From Actinomycetota bacterium (GTDB lineage: Bacteria > Actinomycetota > Thermoleophilia > Solirubrobacterales > Solirubrobacteraceae), in NCBI GenBank assembly GCA_005883905.1, contig VAYD01000142.1, forward strand, positions 1 through 5,934: a DNA stretch of 5,934 nucleotides. Reading direction: 5' to 3'. Every line of letters starts with the position of its first letter. Positions within the stretch are counted from its first letter, which is position 1. Made by a program: the position numbers and the translations under genes. The notes beneath the pieces were generated by a model. It was not told the DNA's origin, did no database searches, and worked only from the letters and a program-made list of their open reading frames with translations. Below, piece by piece: positions 1 to 5,934 of the stretch.

Positions 1-811
1 CCTCCAGCCCGCCGTGCAGGCGGTGGCGAGGGTTGAACGGATCGCCGACCAGCGGCAGGTAGCCGATCTCCCCCGCGGCGCCATGCGCCCCCCGGACGAG
101 CTCATCGTCGATGACGATCCCCATGCCGATGCCCGCCCCGATGGCGATGAAGACCATCGTCGAAACGCCCCGCGCGAGGCCAAACCACTTCTCCCCGACC
201 GCAGCGAGGTTGACGTTGTTGTCGACGAGCACGGGCAGGTCGAAGCGGTCGCGGATCACCTCGAGCGGATCGAAGCCGCCCTCCGGCGCCACGTTGTAGG
301 CCAATGACGTCACGCGGCCGCTCGCCTGATCGACGATCCCGGGCGCGGAGATCCCGAGCGCCAGCGGTCGGCCGTGGGCGGCGCCGGCCTGGTCGATCAC
401 CTCGCTGACCAGTTCGAGGACCTGCACCCCCACGGCGCGGCCGCCGCCCTTGGCGGTCGGGCGCTTCAGGTCGCAGATCGGCTCGCCGAAGAGATCGGCT
501 GCGGCCACGCGGATGTTGCTGCCGCCGATGTCGCCGCCGACGACGAACCCCGCCTGGGCGCTGACGACATACGCCACCGGGTTGCGCCCGCGCTGGCCCG
601 CGCGCCTGCCGGCCGCGTGGACGAGCCCTCCGTGCTCGAGCCGGCTGACCGCGGCCGACACCGTCGGCTTCGACAGGTTCGTGGCTGCGGCGATCTCGGG
701 CCTGGTGATCGGGCCCTTGCGGAAGATCGTCTCGAGCACCGCCTGCTCGCCGAGCTCCCGCAACAGGCTGAGCCGCGAGCCGTCAGCTCCGTCCTGGCTA
801 GAAGGCCGCAT
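1..811 (-). CDS. ROK-family transcriptional regulator (C-terminus beyond window)
   Basis: Reading the minus strand from ATG at 811 gives 270 residues open to the left edge, so the gene is 3'-partial; ROK regulators usually run to about 380-400. Residues ~22-64 form a winged helix-turn-helix (ITRPEIAAATNLSKPTVSAA, then RLEHGGLV). The ROK domain follows, with phosphate-loop-like DIGGSNIR at 94-101 and the hinge motif VDNNVN at 196-201. Catalytic ROK sugar kinases carry N-D in this hinge, but here the Asp position is Asn199, so kinase activity is unlikely. The GAAGEIGY stretch (244-251) has Tyr where the zinc-ligand His of GExGH normally sits, and RHRLHGGLE replaces the usual Cys-rich zinc motif. 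The protein is therefore probably a zinc-free, sugar-sensing DNA-binding repressor or activator. It is divergent from the PfkB kinase 60 bp away, its most likely target. The ribosome site is weak (AAAGGG 11 nt before ATG). The effector sugar cannot be told. Confidence 0.93.
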   Translation of the reverse strand, partial: MRPSSQDGADGSRLSLLRELGEQAVLETIFRKGPITRPEIAAATNLSKPTVSAAVSRLEHGGLVHAAGRRAGQRGRNPVAYVVSAQAGFVVGGDIGGSNIRVAAADLFGEPICDLKRPTAKGGGRAVGVQVLELVSEVIDQAGAAHGRPLALGISAPGIVDQASGRVTSLAYNVAPEGGFDPLEVIRDRFDLPVLVDNNVNLAAVGEKWFGLARGVSTMVFIAIGAGIGMGIVIDDELVRGAHGAAGEIGYLPLVGDPFNPRHRLHGGLE

Positions 812-839
812 TGAGGTTAGATCCCTTTACGAATACGAT
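811..839 (+). promoter_or_regulatory. Putative sigma70-type promoter for the PfkB kinase
   Basis: A -35-like TTGAGG (811-816) is followed after exactly 17 bp by a -10-like TACGAT (834-839). Transcription would start near 846, leaving a short leader before the GTG at 871 or TTG at 892. The -35 box touches the start codon of the divergent regulator gene (809-811), so polymerase bound here would cover the 5' end of that gene. This is a motif match only, but it lies in the only intergenic spacer with room for a promoter. I did not find an equally convincing promoter for the regulator on the minus strand. Confidence 0.5.
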
Positions 840-846
840 CGCGTAT
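833..846. promoter_or_regulatory. Small inverted repeat, candidate operator
   Basis: ATACG (833-837) and CGTAT (842-846) are perfect inverted arms around a 4-bp centre (ATCG). The repeat covers the -10 box of the candidate kinase promoter and lies midway between the regulator and kinase starts, where an operator for the ROK protein would be expected. The arms are short and such repeats arise by chance, so the assignment is tentative. Confidence 0.3.
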
Positions 847-870
847 CTGCCGCAGTAGAACAGGGGTCGC

Positions 871-1857
871 GTGGTCGATAAGGAAAGATTCTTGCAGAAG
901 CCAACCAGCTCGGCTCGGACCAACCCTTCGACGCTCACGGTGATCGGCTGCGTCCAGGCCGACCTGCTGATGGGCCCCGTCACCGACCTGCCCGCTCCCG
1001 GCGGCACGCTGCTCACCGAGCATATGACCACGCGCGTCGGCGGCGCAGGCGCCAACGCCGGGCTCGCCGCGGTCGAAGCCGGCATGCAGGTGCGGCTCGT
1101 GGGCTGCGTCGGCGACGACCAGCTCGGGGCGTGGATGCAGGAGCAGCTGGCGCCGGCCGGGCTTGCGGCCGAGCTCGTCGTGGTCGAGGGGGCGAAGACG
1201 GGGCTGACCGTCGCGCTCGAGTCCATGACGCGGGACCGGACCTTCCTCACCTACCTCGGCGTGAACGCCAGCTGGGACCCGGCGACGATCCCCGACGACG
1301 CGCTGACGTGCGACAACCTCCTGCTCTGCGACTACTTCGTCGCGCCACCACTGCGCGGCGAGGCGGCGCGCCGGCTGCTGGACACCGCACGCGCCCGCGG
1401 CGCGCGCACGTTCCTCGACACCAGCTGGGACCCCGGCGGCTTCTCCGCCGAGACGCGTGCGGAAGTCGGCGCGTTGCTGCCGTCCGTCGACGTCTTCCTG
1501 CCGAACGAGGCCGAGGCGCTCGCGCTCGTGCATCGCAGCGGAGACGCGGTGGACGCTGCCCGGGTGCTCCAGCGCCTCTCGGGAGGGTGGGTGGTCGTCA
1601 AGCTCGGGCCACGCGGATGCGTCGCCGTCGGCCCGGACGGCGCCGAGCTCGCCGCGCCCGCGCCGGTTGTGGACGTTGCCGACACGACGGGGGCCGGCGA
1701 CGCGTTCAACGCCGGCCTCGTCATCGCCCTCGCGGACGGCGCGAGCTGGGGAGAGGCGCTCGCGACCGCGAGCCGCTTCGCCACGGGGATCATCTCGCGG
1801 CCCTCCGATGACCGGCACGCATCAGGCGCAACGTCAGGGAAGAGCCTGGCTGGATAG
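871..1857 (+). CDS. PfkB-family (ribokinase-like) carbohydrate kinase
   Basis: This 328-residue protein (GTG start) is a typical full-length PfkB sugar or nucleoside kinase, transferring the ATP gamma-phosphate to a substrate hydroxyl in the cytosol. It shows the first strand VIGCVQADLLM (24-34) with substrate-type Asp31, and glycine-rich GGAGANAG (57-64) of the first PfkB signature region. NEAEA (212-216) and KLGPRG (244-249) are in the nucleotide half. The second signature DTTGAGDAF (271-279) supplies the anion hole and catalytic base Asp277. All key residues are present. Residues after ~310 form a short Ser/Gly-rich tail without clear homology. GTG at 871 has only AGGGG 4 nt upstream, whereas in-frame TTG at 892 is preceded by AAGGA with 7-nt spacing, so the true start may be 892 (321 residues). 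The divergent ROK regulator suggests sugar-inducible expression. The substrate is not identifiable; fructose, ribose, a keto-deoxy sugar acid or a nucleoside are all possible. Confidence 0.95.
   Translation: MVDKERFLQKPTSSARTNPSTLTVIGCVQADLLMGPVTDLPAPGGTLLTEHMTTRVGGAGANAGLAAVEAGMQVRLVGCVGDDQLGAWMQEQLAPAGLAAELVVVEGAKTGLTVALESMTRDRTFLTYLGVNASWDPATIPDDALTCDNLLLCDYFVAPPLRGEAARRLLDTARARGARTFLDTSWDPGGFSAETRAEVGALLPSVDVFLPNEAEALALVHRSGDAVDAARVLQRLSGGWVVVKLGPRGCVAVGPDGAELAAPAPVVDVADTTGAGDAFNAGLVIALADGASWGEALATASRFATGIISRPSDDRHASGATSGKSLAG
880..884 (+). promoter_or_regulatory. Ribosome binding site favouring a TTG start at 892
   Basis: AAGGA is followed by 7 nt and then TTG (892-894), which is in frame with the kinase and leaves 321 residues. 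The upstream GTG at 871 has a poorer and too-close AGGGG. The first folded strand begins ~20 residues after the GTG and ~13 after the TTG, so the protein fold does not decide between them. Confidence 0.45.
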
Positions 1858-1867
1858 CCCGCCACGC
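1858..1867. other. 10-bp convergent junction without a visible terminator
   Basis: The kinase stop (TAG 1855-1857) and the flavoprotein stop (complement of 1868-1870) are separated by only 10 bp. I see no hairpin with a T-run on either strand. The only symmetry is the 4-bp-armed GCTC-A-GAGC at 1866-1874, too short to be a terminator. Transcripts from the two sides may overlap at their 3' ends. Confidence 0.6.
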
Positions 1868-3013
1868 TCAGAGCCCGAACCAGCGGGCGCGGCGGCTGTC
1901 GCCGAACTCCCGCTTGTCGGCCGCCAGTTCCTCCGACGGACCGGAGAAGGTCCCGCTGGGCTTCCCGCCGCCGGCGTCGATGTTCACCCGGCCGACGAGG
2001 CCGGCGCCGAACTCGATGTAGCACGCCCCGACGCCGCGATAGGGGTTCGGGATCGGCTCGCCGCGGATCGCCGCGATCAACCGCGACGCGACGGCCCGGC
2101 CGGCGCCCTCGGCGAACGCGCCCGCCTTCGGCACGCCGACAGCGGCGCAGTCGCCGAGCGCGTACACGCCCGGGTGGCGCGTCTCGAGCGTTCCGGGGTC
2201 GACCGGGATGTAGCCGTCGACCGCCAGGCCGGCGGCGACCACCGCTTCCGGCGCGCAGTGGGTGGGAACTCCGAGGAACAAGTCGTAGGCGACCTCGGTT
2301 CGGTCGTCCAGCACGACGAGGCGGCGCTCGCGATCCAACGACGCGATCCGCCGGCCGGGGACGAACTCGATGTCCCGCTCGGCGAACGCCTGGAGCACCG
2401 CGGCGGCCGCGTCCGGCGCCGGCGGGACGGGGTTGGGCTGCGGCACGATGTAGGTGATCCTGCAGTCGTCGCGGACGCCGCGCCGCACCAGGTCGGCGTG
2501 CAGGAGCAGCGCGCACTCGCTCGGCGCGGGCGTGCACTTGTATGGCACGCCGCAAACCCCGATGACGGCATGGCCGGTGACGAACGAACCGATCTCCCCG
2601 GCGAGCCGCGCGGCGCCCGCGCGCGAGTAGAAGACATCCGCTTCGGTGAGCCCCGGGGTCGCCTCATAGTCGTAGTCGGCGCCGAGCGCGACGACGAGAT
2701 GGTCCGCCTCGTACTCACCTCGGTCGGTGGTGACGCGCCGGGCCTCCGCGTCGATGGCCGTCACCGTTTCACGTGCGAGCCGCACGCCGGGCTTCGCGAA
2801 CGCGCTGTACGGCAGGCTCAGGTCGTCGACACTCGCCCCGAACAGAACATCGAGCTTCGAGTAGCCGAAGAGGAACGAGTCGCCCTTCTCGATCAGCGTC
2901 ACTCCGGCTTCGTCGCCGAATGCGTCGGACAGCATCGTCGAGAGCTCGAGACCGCCGAAGCCTGCACCGAGTACGACGGTCCGTGGCGCCATGGCGGGCT
3001 GATCATGACCCAT
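1868..3013 (-). CDS. SQR/FccB-like FAD-dependent pyridine nucleotide-disulfide-type oxidoreductase
   Basis: This 381-residue flavoprotein has two nucleotide-binding domains. The N-terminal FAD Rossmann motif is GAGFGG (16-21), with ribose-binding Glu42 in LIEKG. HLVVALGADYDYE (105-117) is the usual second strand/loop, and GVYALGDCA (282-290) is the C-terminal FAD motif with Asp288. The layout matches sulfide:quinone oxidoreductases and flavocytochrome c sulfide dehydrogenase flavoproteins, including PYKCTPAPSE with Cys160 and ACYIEFG with Cys331. These sit where the family's redox-active cysteine pair is found. Cys154, Cys167, Cys184, Cys253 and Cys289 are also present. There is no signal peptide or transmembrane helix, and the tail (RRARWFGL) is short and basic/aromatic, so it is cytosolic or peripheral to the membrane. 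ATG at 3013 lies 4 bp after the methyltransferase stop without a strong ribosome site, consistent with coupled translation. An internal Met8 is a less likely start. Sulfide as substrate is not shown; a quinone, persulfide or other thiol is equally possible. Confidence 0.9.
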   Translation of the reverse strand: MGHDQPAMAPRTVVLGAGFGGLELSTMLSDAFGDEAGVTLIEKGDSFLFGYSKLDVLFGASVDDLSLPYSAFAKPGVRLARETVTAIDAEARRVTTDRGEYEADHLVVALGADYDYEATPGLTEADVFYSRAGAARLAGEIGSFVTGHAVIGVCGVPYKCTPAPSECALLLHADLVRRGVRDDCRITYIVPQPNPVPPAPDAAAAVLQAFAERDIEFVPGRRIASLDRERRLVVLDDRTEVAYDLFLGVPTHCAPEAVVAAGLAVDGYIPVDPGTLETRHPGVYALGDCAAVGVPKAGAFAEGAGRAVASRLIAAIRGEPIPNPYRGVGACYIEFGAGLVGRVNIDAGGGKPSGTFSGPSEELAADKREFGDSRRARWFGL

Positions 3014-3017
3014 GTGC

Positions 3018-3830
3018 TCAATCTTGTCGCCGCAGCAGCACCGCCTGGATCAGCCGGGCCCGGTCCTCGGCAAGGTTGCGTACGAGGTTGGCCGCCTTGT
3101 CCGCAAAGTCTGGGACGAAGACATGAAGGCCGAGCGGCGGTTGCTCGCCCGCGAGGAACTGCCGCATGGCCTGCTCAGCCGGCTCGGTCAGGTCGTTCCA
3201 ATGAGCAGGCGCGAAGCCGGCCTCGCGAAGCAGCTCGGCGAGCCGATGGGGCGTGACGAGATGGCTCTGCTCCGGCGACGTAGCCCATGGCACGGGTAGG
3301 CGCAGCGGCCCGCCCGGGCCGGCGGTCGCGTCCCAGAGCGCGAGGCGACCGCCCGGAGCGAGGACGCGGCGCGCCTCGGCGTAGAGCCGGGCCTTGTCCG
3401 CAACGTTCATCTGGACGTGCTGACTGACCACCACGTCGAACGAGCCGTCCTCGAACGGCAACTCGGTGACGTCGGCGACTCGGACCTCGATCATGTCGCC
3501 GAGCCCGACAGCGTCATTCAGCCACTTGGCAACCTCGCAGTACTCGGGTGTGAGGTCGACGGCGGTGACACGCGCGCCCCGGTCGGCGGCGATCAATCGG
3601 GCCGTTCCGCCGATGCCGGCGCCGGCGTCGAGCACGCGGTCGCTCGGGCTGACATCCGCCAGGTCGATCAGCGCGACGGTGGCGAGGCGGCCGAGGCTGT
3701 GAAAGTCCTCGAGCATCGCGAGGTCGGATGCTTGGAGCGCGCCGGCGTGCTTGCCAACCTCGGCCAGGGCCCGTTCGATGTTGGAGCGTGTCAGGCCCGT
3801 GGCGTAGGGCTGGTCGGTCGACGTCGTCAT
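3018..3830 (-). CDS. Class I SAM-dependent methyltransferase
   Basis: The likely start is ATG at 3830, giving 270 residues. It has AGGAGG 7 nt upstream and overlaps the transporter stop as ATGA; a longer reading from 3890 would run into the transporter gene and is less likely. The Rossmann methyltransferase core shows motif I VLDAGAGIGG (66-75), the acidic residue after strand 2 at Asp92 (AVDLT), ADVTELPFEDGSFD (119-132), HVQMNVADK (138-146) and RVLAPGGRLALWD (155-167). The N-terminal helix carries DFHSLGRLAT (42-51). The pattern resembles the UbiE / sarcosine-dimethylglycine methyltransferase group, which methylates small amines, quinone precursors or lipids using S-adenosylmethionine. The C-terminal 80 residues probably form the substrate lid and give no recognisable specificity. 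It is the middle gene of the transporter-methyltransferase-flavoprotein operon. The family is certain; the substrate is unknown. Confidence 0.93.
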   Translation of the reverse strand: MTTSTDQPYATGLTRSNIERALAEVGKHAGALQASDLAMLEDFHSLGRLATVALIDLADVSPSDRVLDAGAGIGGTARLIAADRGARVTAVDLTPEYCEVAKWLNDAVGLGDMIEVRVADVTELPFEDGSFDVVVSQHVQMNVADKARLYAEARRVLAPGGRLALWDATAGPGGPLRLPVPWATSPEQSHLVTPHRLAELLREAGFAPAHWNDLTEPAEQAMRQFLAGEQPPLGLHVFVPDFADKAANLVRNLAEDRARLIQAVLLRRQD

Positions 3831-5934
3831 GCGATCGCCTCCTGGAGCCCGATCCGGTCGTGGAGGCGCCGCAATGGTCCCGGCGCCCACCAGTTCGCCG
3901 AGCCGAGCACCCCCATCAGGGAAGGCACCAGCAGCGCCCGGATGATCGAGGCGTCGATCAGGACCGCGAGCGCTGTCCCGACGCCGAGCTCCTTGATGAA
4001 CACGATCTTGGACGTCGCGAACGCGCCGATCGCGACCGCGATCAGGAGCGCCGCGGCGGTGACGATCCGCCCGGTCCGCTCGAGACCGATCGCGACCGCA
4101 TCGGAATCCGCTGCGCCACCATCACGCGCCTCCTTGATCCGCGACAGCAGGAACACCCCGTAGTCGGTCGCCAGCCCGAACGCGACGGCGGCGAGGAAGA
4201 TCGGTTGCGTCGCGTCGAGGGCCCCCTGGCTCGTGAACGACAGCAGCCCCTCGAGATTGCCGTCCTGGAAGATCAGGACCAGGCTCCCCAACACGGCGGT
4301 CAGGCTGAGGAAGTTCATGAGAACCGCCTTGACCGGCAGCACGACCGACCCGGTGAACAGGAACAGGACGATCAGCGTCGCCGCGACGATCACGGCCAGG
4401 ACCGCCGGCAGGTGAGCGCCGAGGCTGTGCTCCAGGTCGAGGTATCCGGCCGTCTGGCCGGTGACGCCGACGTACATCGGCGTATGGATTGCGCGCACGT
4501 CGCGCACCAGCTGCTGGGTCGCGCCGCTGAGCGGCCCCTGCACCGGCGCGACGGCCAGGAGGGAGTTGTCCGGGCCCGCAGGCTGCGCCGGCGCGACGGC
4601 GGAGACGCCCCGCATCTGGCCGATCTGCCTGGCGAGCGCGCGGACCTGCGGGGAGCGCGCCGGCGCCCCGGCGACGACTTCGAGCGGCGAGGTCCGATTC
4701 GGCGGGAACTCGCTCGCCAGCGCGTCGTCGACCACTCGCGCACTGGCGGTATGTGGCAGCACGCTCGCCGTGGCCGCCGTGAACTTGACGCCGGTGAACG
4801 GAATGCCGAGCGCGATCAAGAACGTGGCGCTGACGACCGCGATTCGCGCCGGGCGCCGCATCACGAACCGCGACAGCCGATACCAGGCTCCGCTTCGGGC
4901 CGGGCGGGCGTCACGGTCGGCCGCGCGCTGCAGCCACCTTGGCGCGAGCGCGTTCACCCGCCCGCCGAGCACTGCGAGCAGCGCCGGTAGCACGACCAGC
5001 GCCAGCGCGGCCGCCAGCAGCGCGACCAGGGCACCCGCGATTCCCATCGAGTACAGGAAGCGCTGCGGGAAGATCGCGAGCGCTGCGAGCGCCACCGCGA
5101 CGGTGACCGAGCTGAACAGAATCGTGCGCCCGGCGGTCTGAAGCGTGCGCCGTAGGGCTTCGGCCCCGAAGCCCGAGACCGCCGCCTCCTCGCGGTAGCG
5201 GGAGACCATGAACAGGCTGTAGTCGATCGCGAGTCCCAGCCCGAGCCCGGTGACGAGGTTGAGCGCGAACACCGAGATGTCGGCGAAGCTCGCCACCACC
5301 CGCAGCGCGAAGAACGTCGCGACGATCGCGAGAACGCCGAGCAGCGGTGGCAGCAGAGAAGCCACCAGCGAACGGAAGAACAGGAACGACAGCAGGAAGA
5401 TGATCGGGAACGCGAGCAGCTCCGCGTGAGCCAGGTCGTGGCCGACCTGATTGTCCGCCTGGGCATCGACGATCGCTTGGCCGCCGAGCGCGACGTCCCT
5501 TTGCGCGGCGAACCGGTCCGTGATCGTTTGCGCGTCGTCCTTGAGCTGCTTGTCCGACTTCGGCTTGAAGTACGCGATCACGTACGTCGAGCGGCCATCG
5601 CGCGAGACCAGGGCGGGATCGTGGGTGTCGAAGAAGCTGACGACGCTTGCGATGTCCGGGGCGGCGCGCAGCTGGTGCCTGACTTGGCCGACTCGTTGAC
5701 GCCCCGCCTGGCTGCGGACATCAGTGCGGACCAGAGCGACGACGCCCGGGTCGCTCTGGCGCCCGGCTGCCGCCTCGAACCGGCCGGTCGCCTGCACCGA
5801 CTGCGTCGCGGGGTCGTCGGCCCCGTACGGGCTCAGGTGCTTGGCGACCCCCATCCCGAAGGCACCGGCGATGACAGCGCCCACGACTGCGGCGAGCAGC
5901 ACGCGGCGCGCGTTTGCGTGGAGGAAAAGGCTGA
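3827..5934 (-). CDS. MMPL/RND-superfamily membrane transporter (N-terminus beyond window)
   Basis: The frame is open to the right edge. Residues before the in-frame GTG at 5902 read SLFLHANARR, a basic cytosolic leader for the first membrane helix, so the start probably lies just outside and the window holds ~701 residues of a ~710 protein. Numbering from the GTG as residue 1, helix 1 is ~2-19 and a periplasmic domain spans ~20-157. Helices 2-6 lie in ~158-312, with GLGLAIDYSLF and the SRYREE motif (221-238). A loop precedes helix 7 (~351-370), followed by a second periplasmic domain (~371-496). Helices 8-12 lie in ~497-664, with FGLATDYGVFLLSR (575-588). The duplicated Asp-Tyr pairs (Asp227-Tyr228, Asp580-Tyr581) match the proton-relay pairs of MmpL3-type pumps, so it should be an active proton-driven exporter of lipids or hydrophobic compounds. 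There is no long cytosolic C-terminal domain as in mycobacterial MmpL3. The coupled methyltransferase downstream may act on the cargo. Confidence 0.95.
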   Translation of the reverse strand, partial: SLFLHANARRVLLAAVVGAVIAGAFGMGVAKHLSPYGADDPATQSVQATGRFEAAAGRQSDPGVVALVRTDVRSQAGRQRVGQVRHQLRAAPDIASVVSFFDTHDPALVSRDGRSTYVIAYFKPKSDKQLKDDAQTITDRFAAQRDVALGGQAIVDAQADNQVGHDLAHAELLAFPIIFLLSFLFFRSLVASLLPPLLGVLAIVATFFALRVVASFADISVFALNLVTGLGLGLAIDYSLFMVSRYREEAAVSGFGAEALRRTLQTAGRTILFSSVTVAVALAALAIFPQRFLYSMGIAGALVALLAAALALVVLPALLAVLGGRVNALAPRWLQRAADRDARPARSGAWYRLSRFVMRRPARIAVVSATFLIALGIPFTGVKFTAATASVLPHTASARVVDDALASEFPPNRTSPLEVVAGAPARSPQVRALARQIGQMRGVSAVAPAQPAGPDNSLLAVAPVQGPLSGATQQLVRDVRAIHTPMYVGVTGQTAGYLDLEHSLGAHLPAVLAVIVAATLIVLFLFTGSVVLPVKAVLMNFLSLTAVLGSLVLIFQDGNLEGLLSFTSQGALDATQPIFLAAVAFGLATDYGVFLLSRIKEARDGGAADSDAVAIGLERTGRIVTAAALLIAVAIGAFATSKIVFIKELGVGTALAVLIDASIIRALLVPSLMGVLGSANWWAPGPLRRLHDRIGLQEAIA
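3838..3843 (-). promoter_or_regulatory. Consensus Shine-Dalgarno for the methyltransferase, inside the transporter gene
   Basis: The minus strand reads AGGAGG, then 7 nt, then ATGA, where ATG (3830-3828) starts the methyltransferase and TGA (3829-3827) ends the transporter. This fixes the methyltransferase start and indicates translational coupling between the two genes. Confidence 0.8.

Noticed and set aside
14..814. Plus-strand open frames opposite the ROK regulator (14-307 and 374-814)
   Set aside because: The minus strand here encodes a continuous ROK protein with a clear helix-turn-helix and nucleotide-fold motifs, so the plus-strand frames are shadows.
817..1818. 333-codon minus-strand frame opposite the kinase
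   Set aside because: It is antisense to a gene with all PfkB motifs, and its composition is typical of a codon-bias shadow.
1866..1874. GCTCAGAGC palindrome as a terminator
   Set aside because: The arms are only 4 bp with a 1-base loop, there is no T-run, and it lies over the flavoprotein stop codon.
1332..2555. 407-codon open frame on the minus strand overlapping the kinase and flavoprotein genes
   Set aside because: It is a low-complexity Arg/Ala/Ser-rich translation with no domain features, in a different frame of the real flavoprotein gene.
1457..3256. 599-codon open frame on the plus strand opposite the flavoprotein gene
   Set aside because: Its translation is Arg/Pro/Ala-rich without motifs, and it runs antisense to the well-supported flavoprotein and through the end of the kinase gene. 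It is a GC-rich shadow frame.
3831..3890. 20-residue N-terminal extension of the methyltransferase
   Set aside because: It would overlap the transporter coding sequence by about 60 bp, is Pro/Arg-rich without conservation signs, and lacks a ribosome site. ATG at 3830 has a consensus one.
3728..4990. 420-codon open frame on the plus strand opposite the transporter
   Set aside because: It is a charged Arg/Asp/Gln-rich shadow of the transporter gene with no recognisable fold.
5902..5902. GTG at 5902 as the true transporter start
   Set aside because: The frame continues upstream to the window edge with a plausible basic leader (HANARR) before the first membrane helix. A start at 5902 would place the protein's first residue inside that helix.

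Overview
The window is a gene-dense stretch of GC-rich DNA (strong G/C bias at third codon positions, GTG/TTG starts, Shine-Dalgarno-type ribosome sites). This fits a high-GC actinobacterium. The protein styles, such as an MMPL transporter and a ROK regulator of the 'GYLPL' type, would suit Thermoleophilia/Solirubrobacterales-like lineages. That placement is an impression, not a demonstrated taxonomy. I see no RNA genes, mobile elements, CRISPR arrays or long repeats.

Left part (1-1857): a sugar-type regulator/kinase pair transcribed divergently. A ROK-family transcriptional regulator runs leftwards from 811 and leaves the window at base 1, so its C-terminus is missing. A PfkB-family carbohydrate kinase runs rightwards from 871 (or 892) to 1857. 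The short spacer between them (812-870) holds a good sigma70-like promoter for the kinase (TTGAGG, 17 bp, TACGAT), with a small inverted repeat over its -10 element. The simplest reading is that the ROK protein controls the kinase and itself in response to a sugar or phosphosugar.

Right part (1868-5934): three genes on the minus strand in the order MMPL/RND-type membrane transporter (enters from beyond the right edge), SAM-dependent methyltransferase, and SQR/FccB-like flavoprotein disulfide oxidoreductase. The transporter stop and methyltransferase start share an ATGA overlap, with a consensus AGGAGG inside the transporter gene. The methyltransferase stop and flavoprotein start are 4 bp apart. 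The three genes are therefore very probably one translationally coupled operon. The two transcription units converge tail to tail with only 10 bp between stops and no visible terminator.

Possible joint role of the operon (inference): a small lipophilic metabolite or lipid headgroup could be methylated in the cytoplasm, redox-modified by the flavoprotein and moved by the MMPL pump. Nothing in the sequence identifies the substrate. The least explained part of the window is this transporter-methyltransferase-flavoprotein set. The remaining genes are ordinary members of known families.
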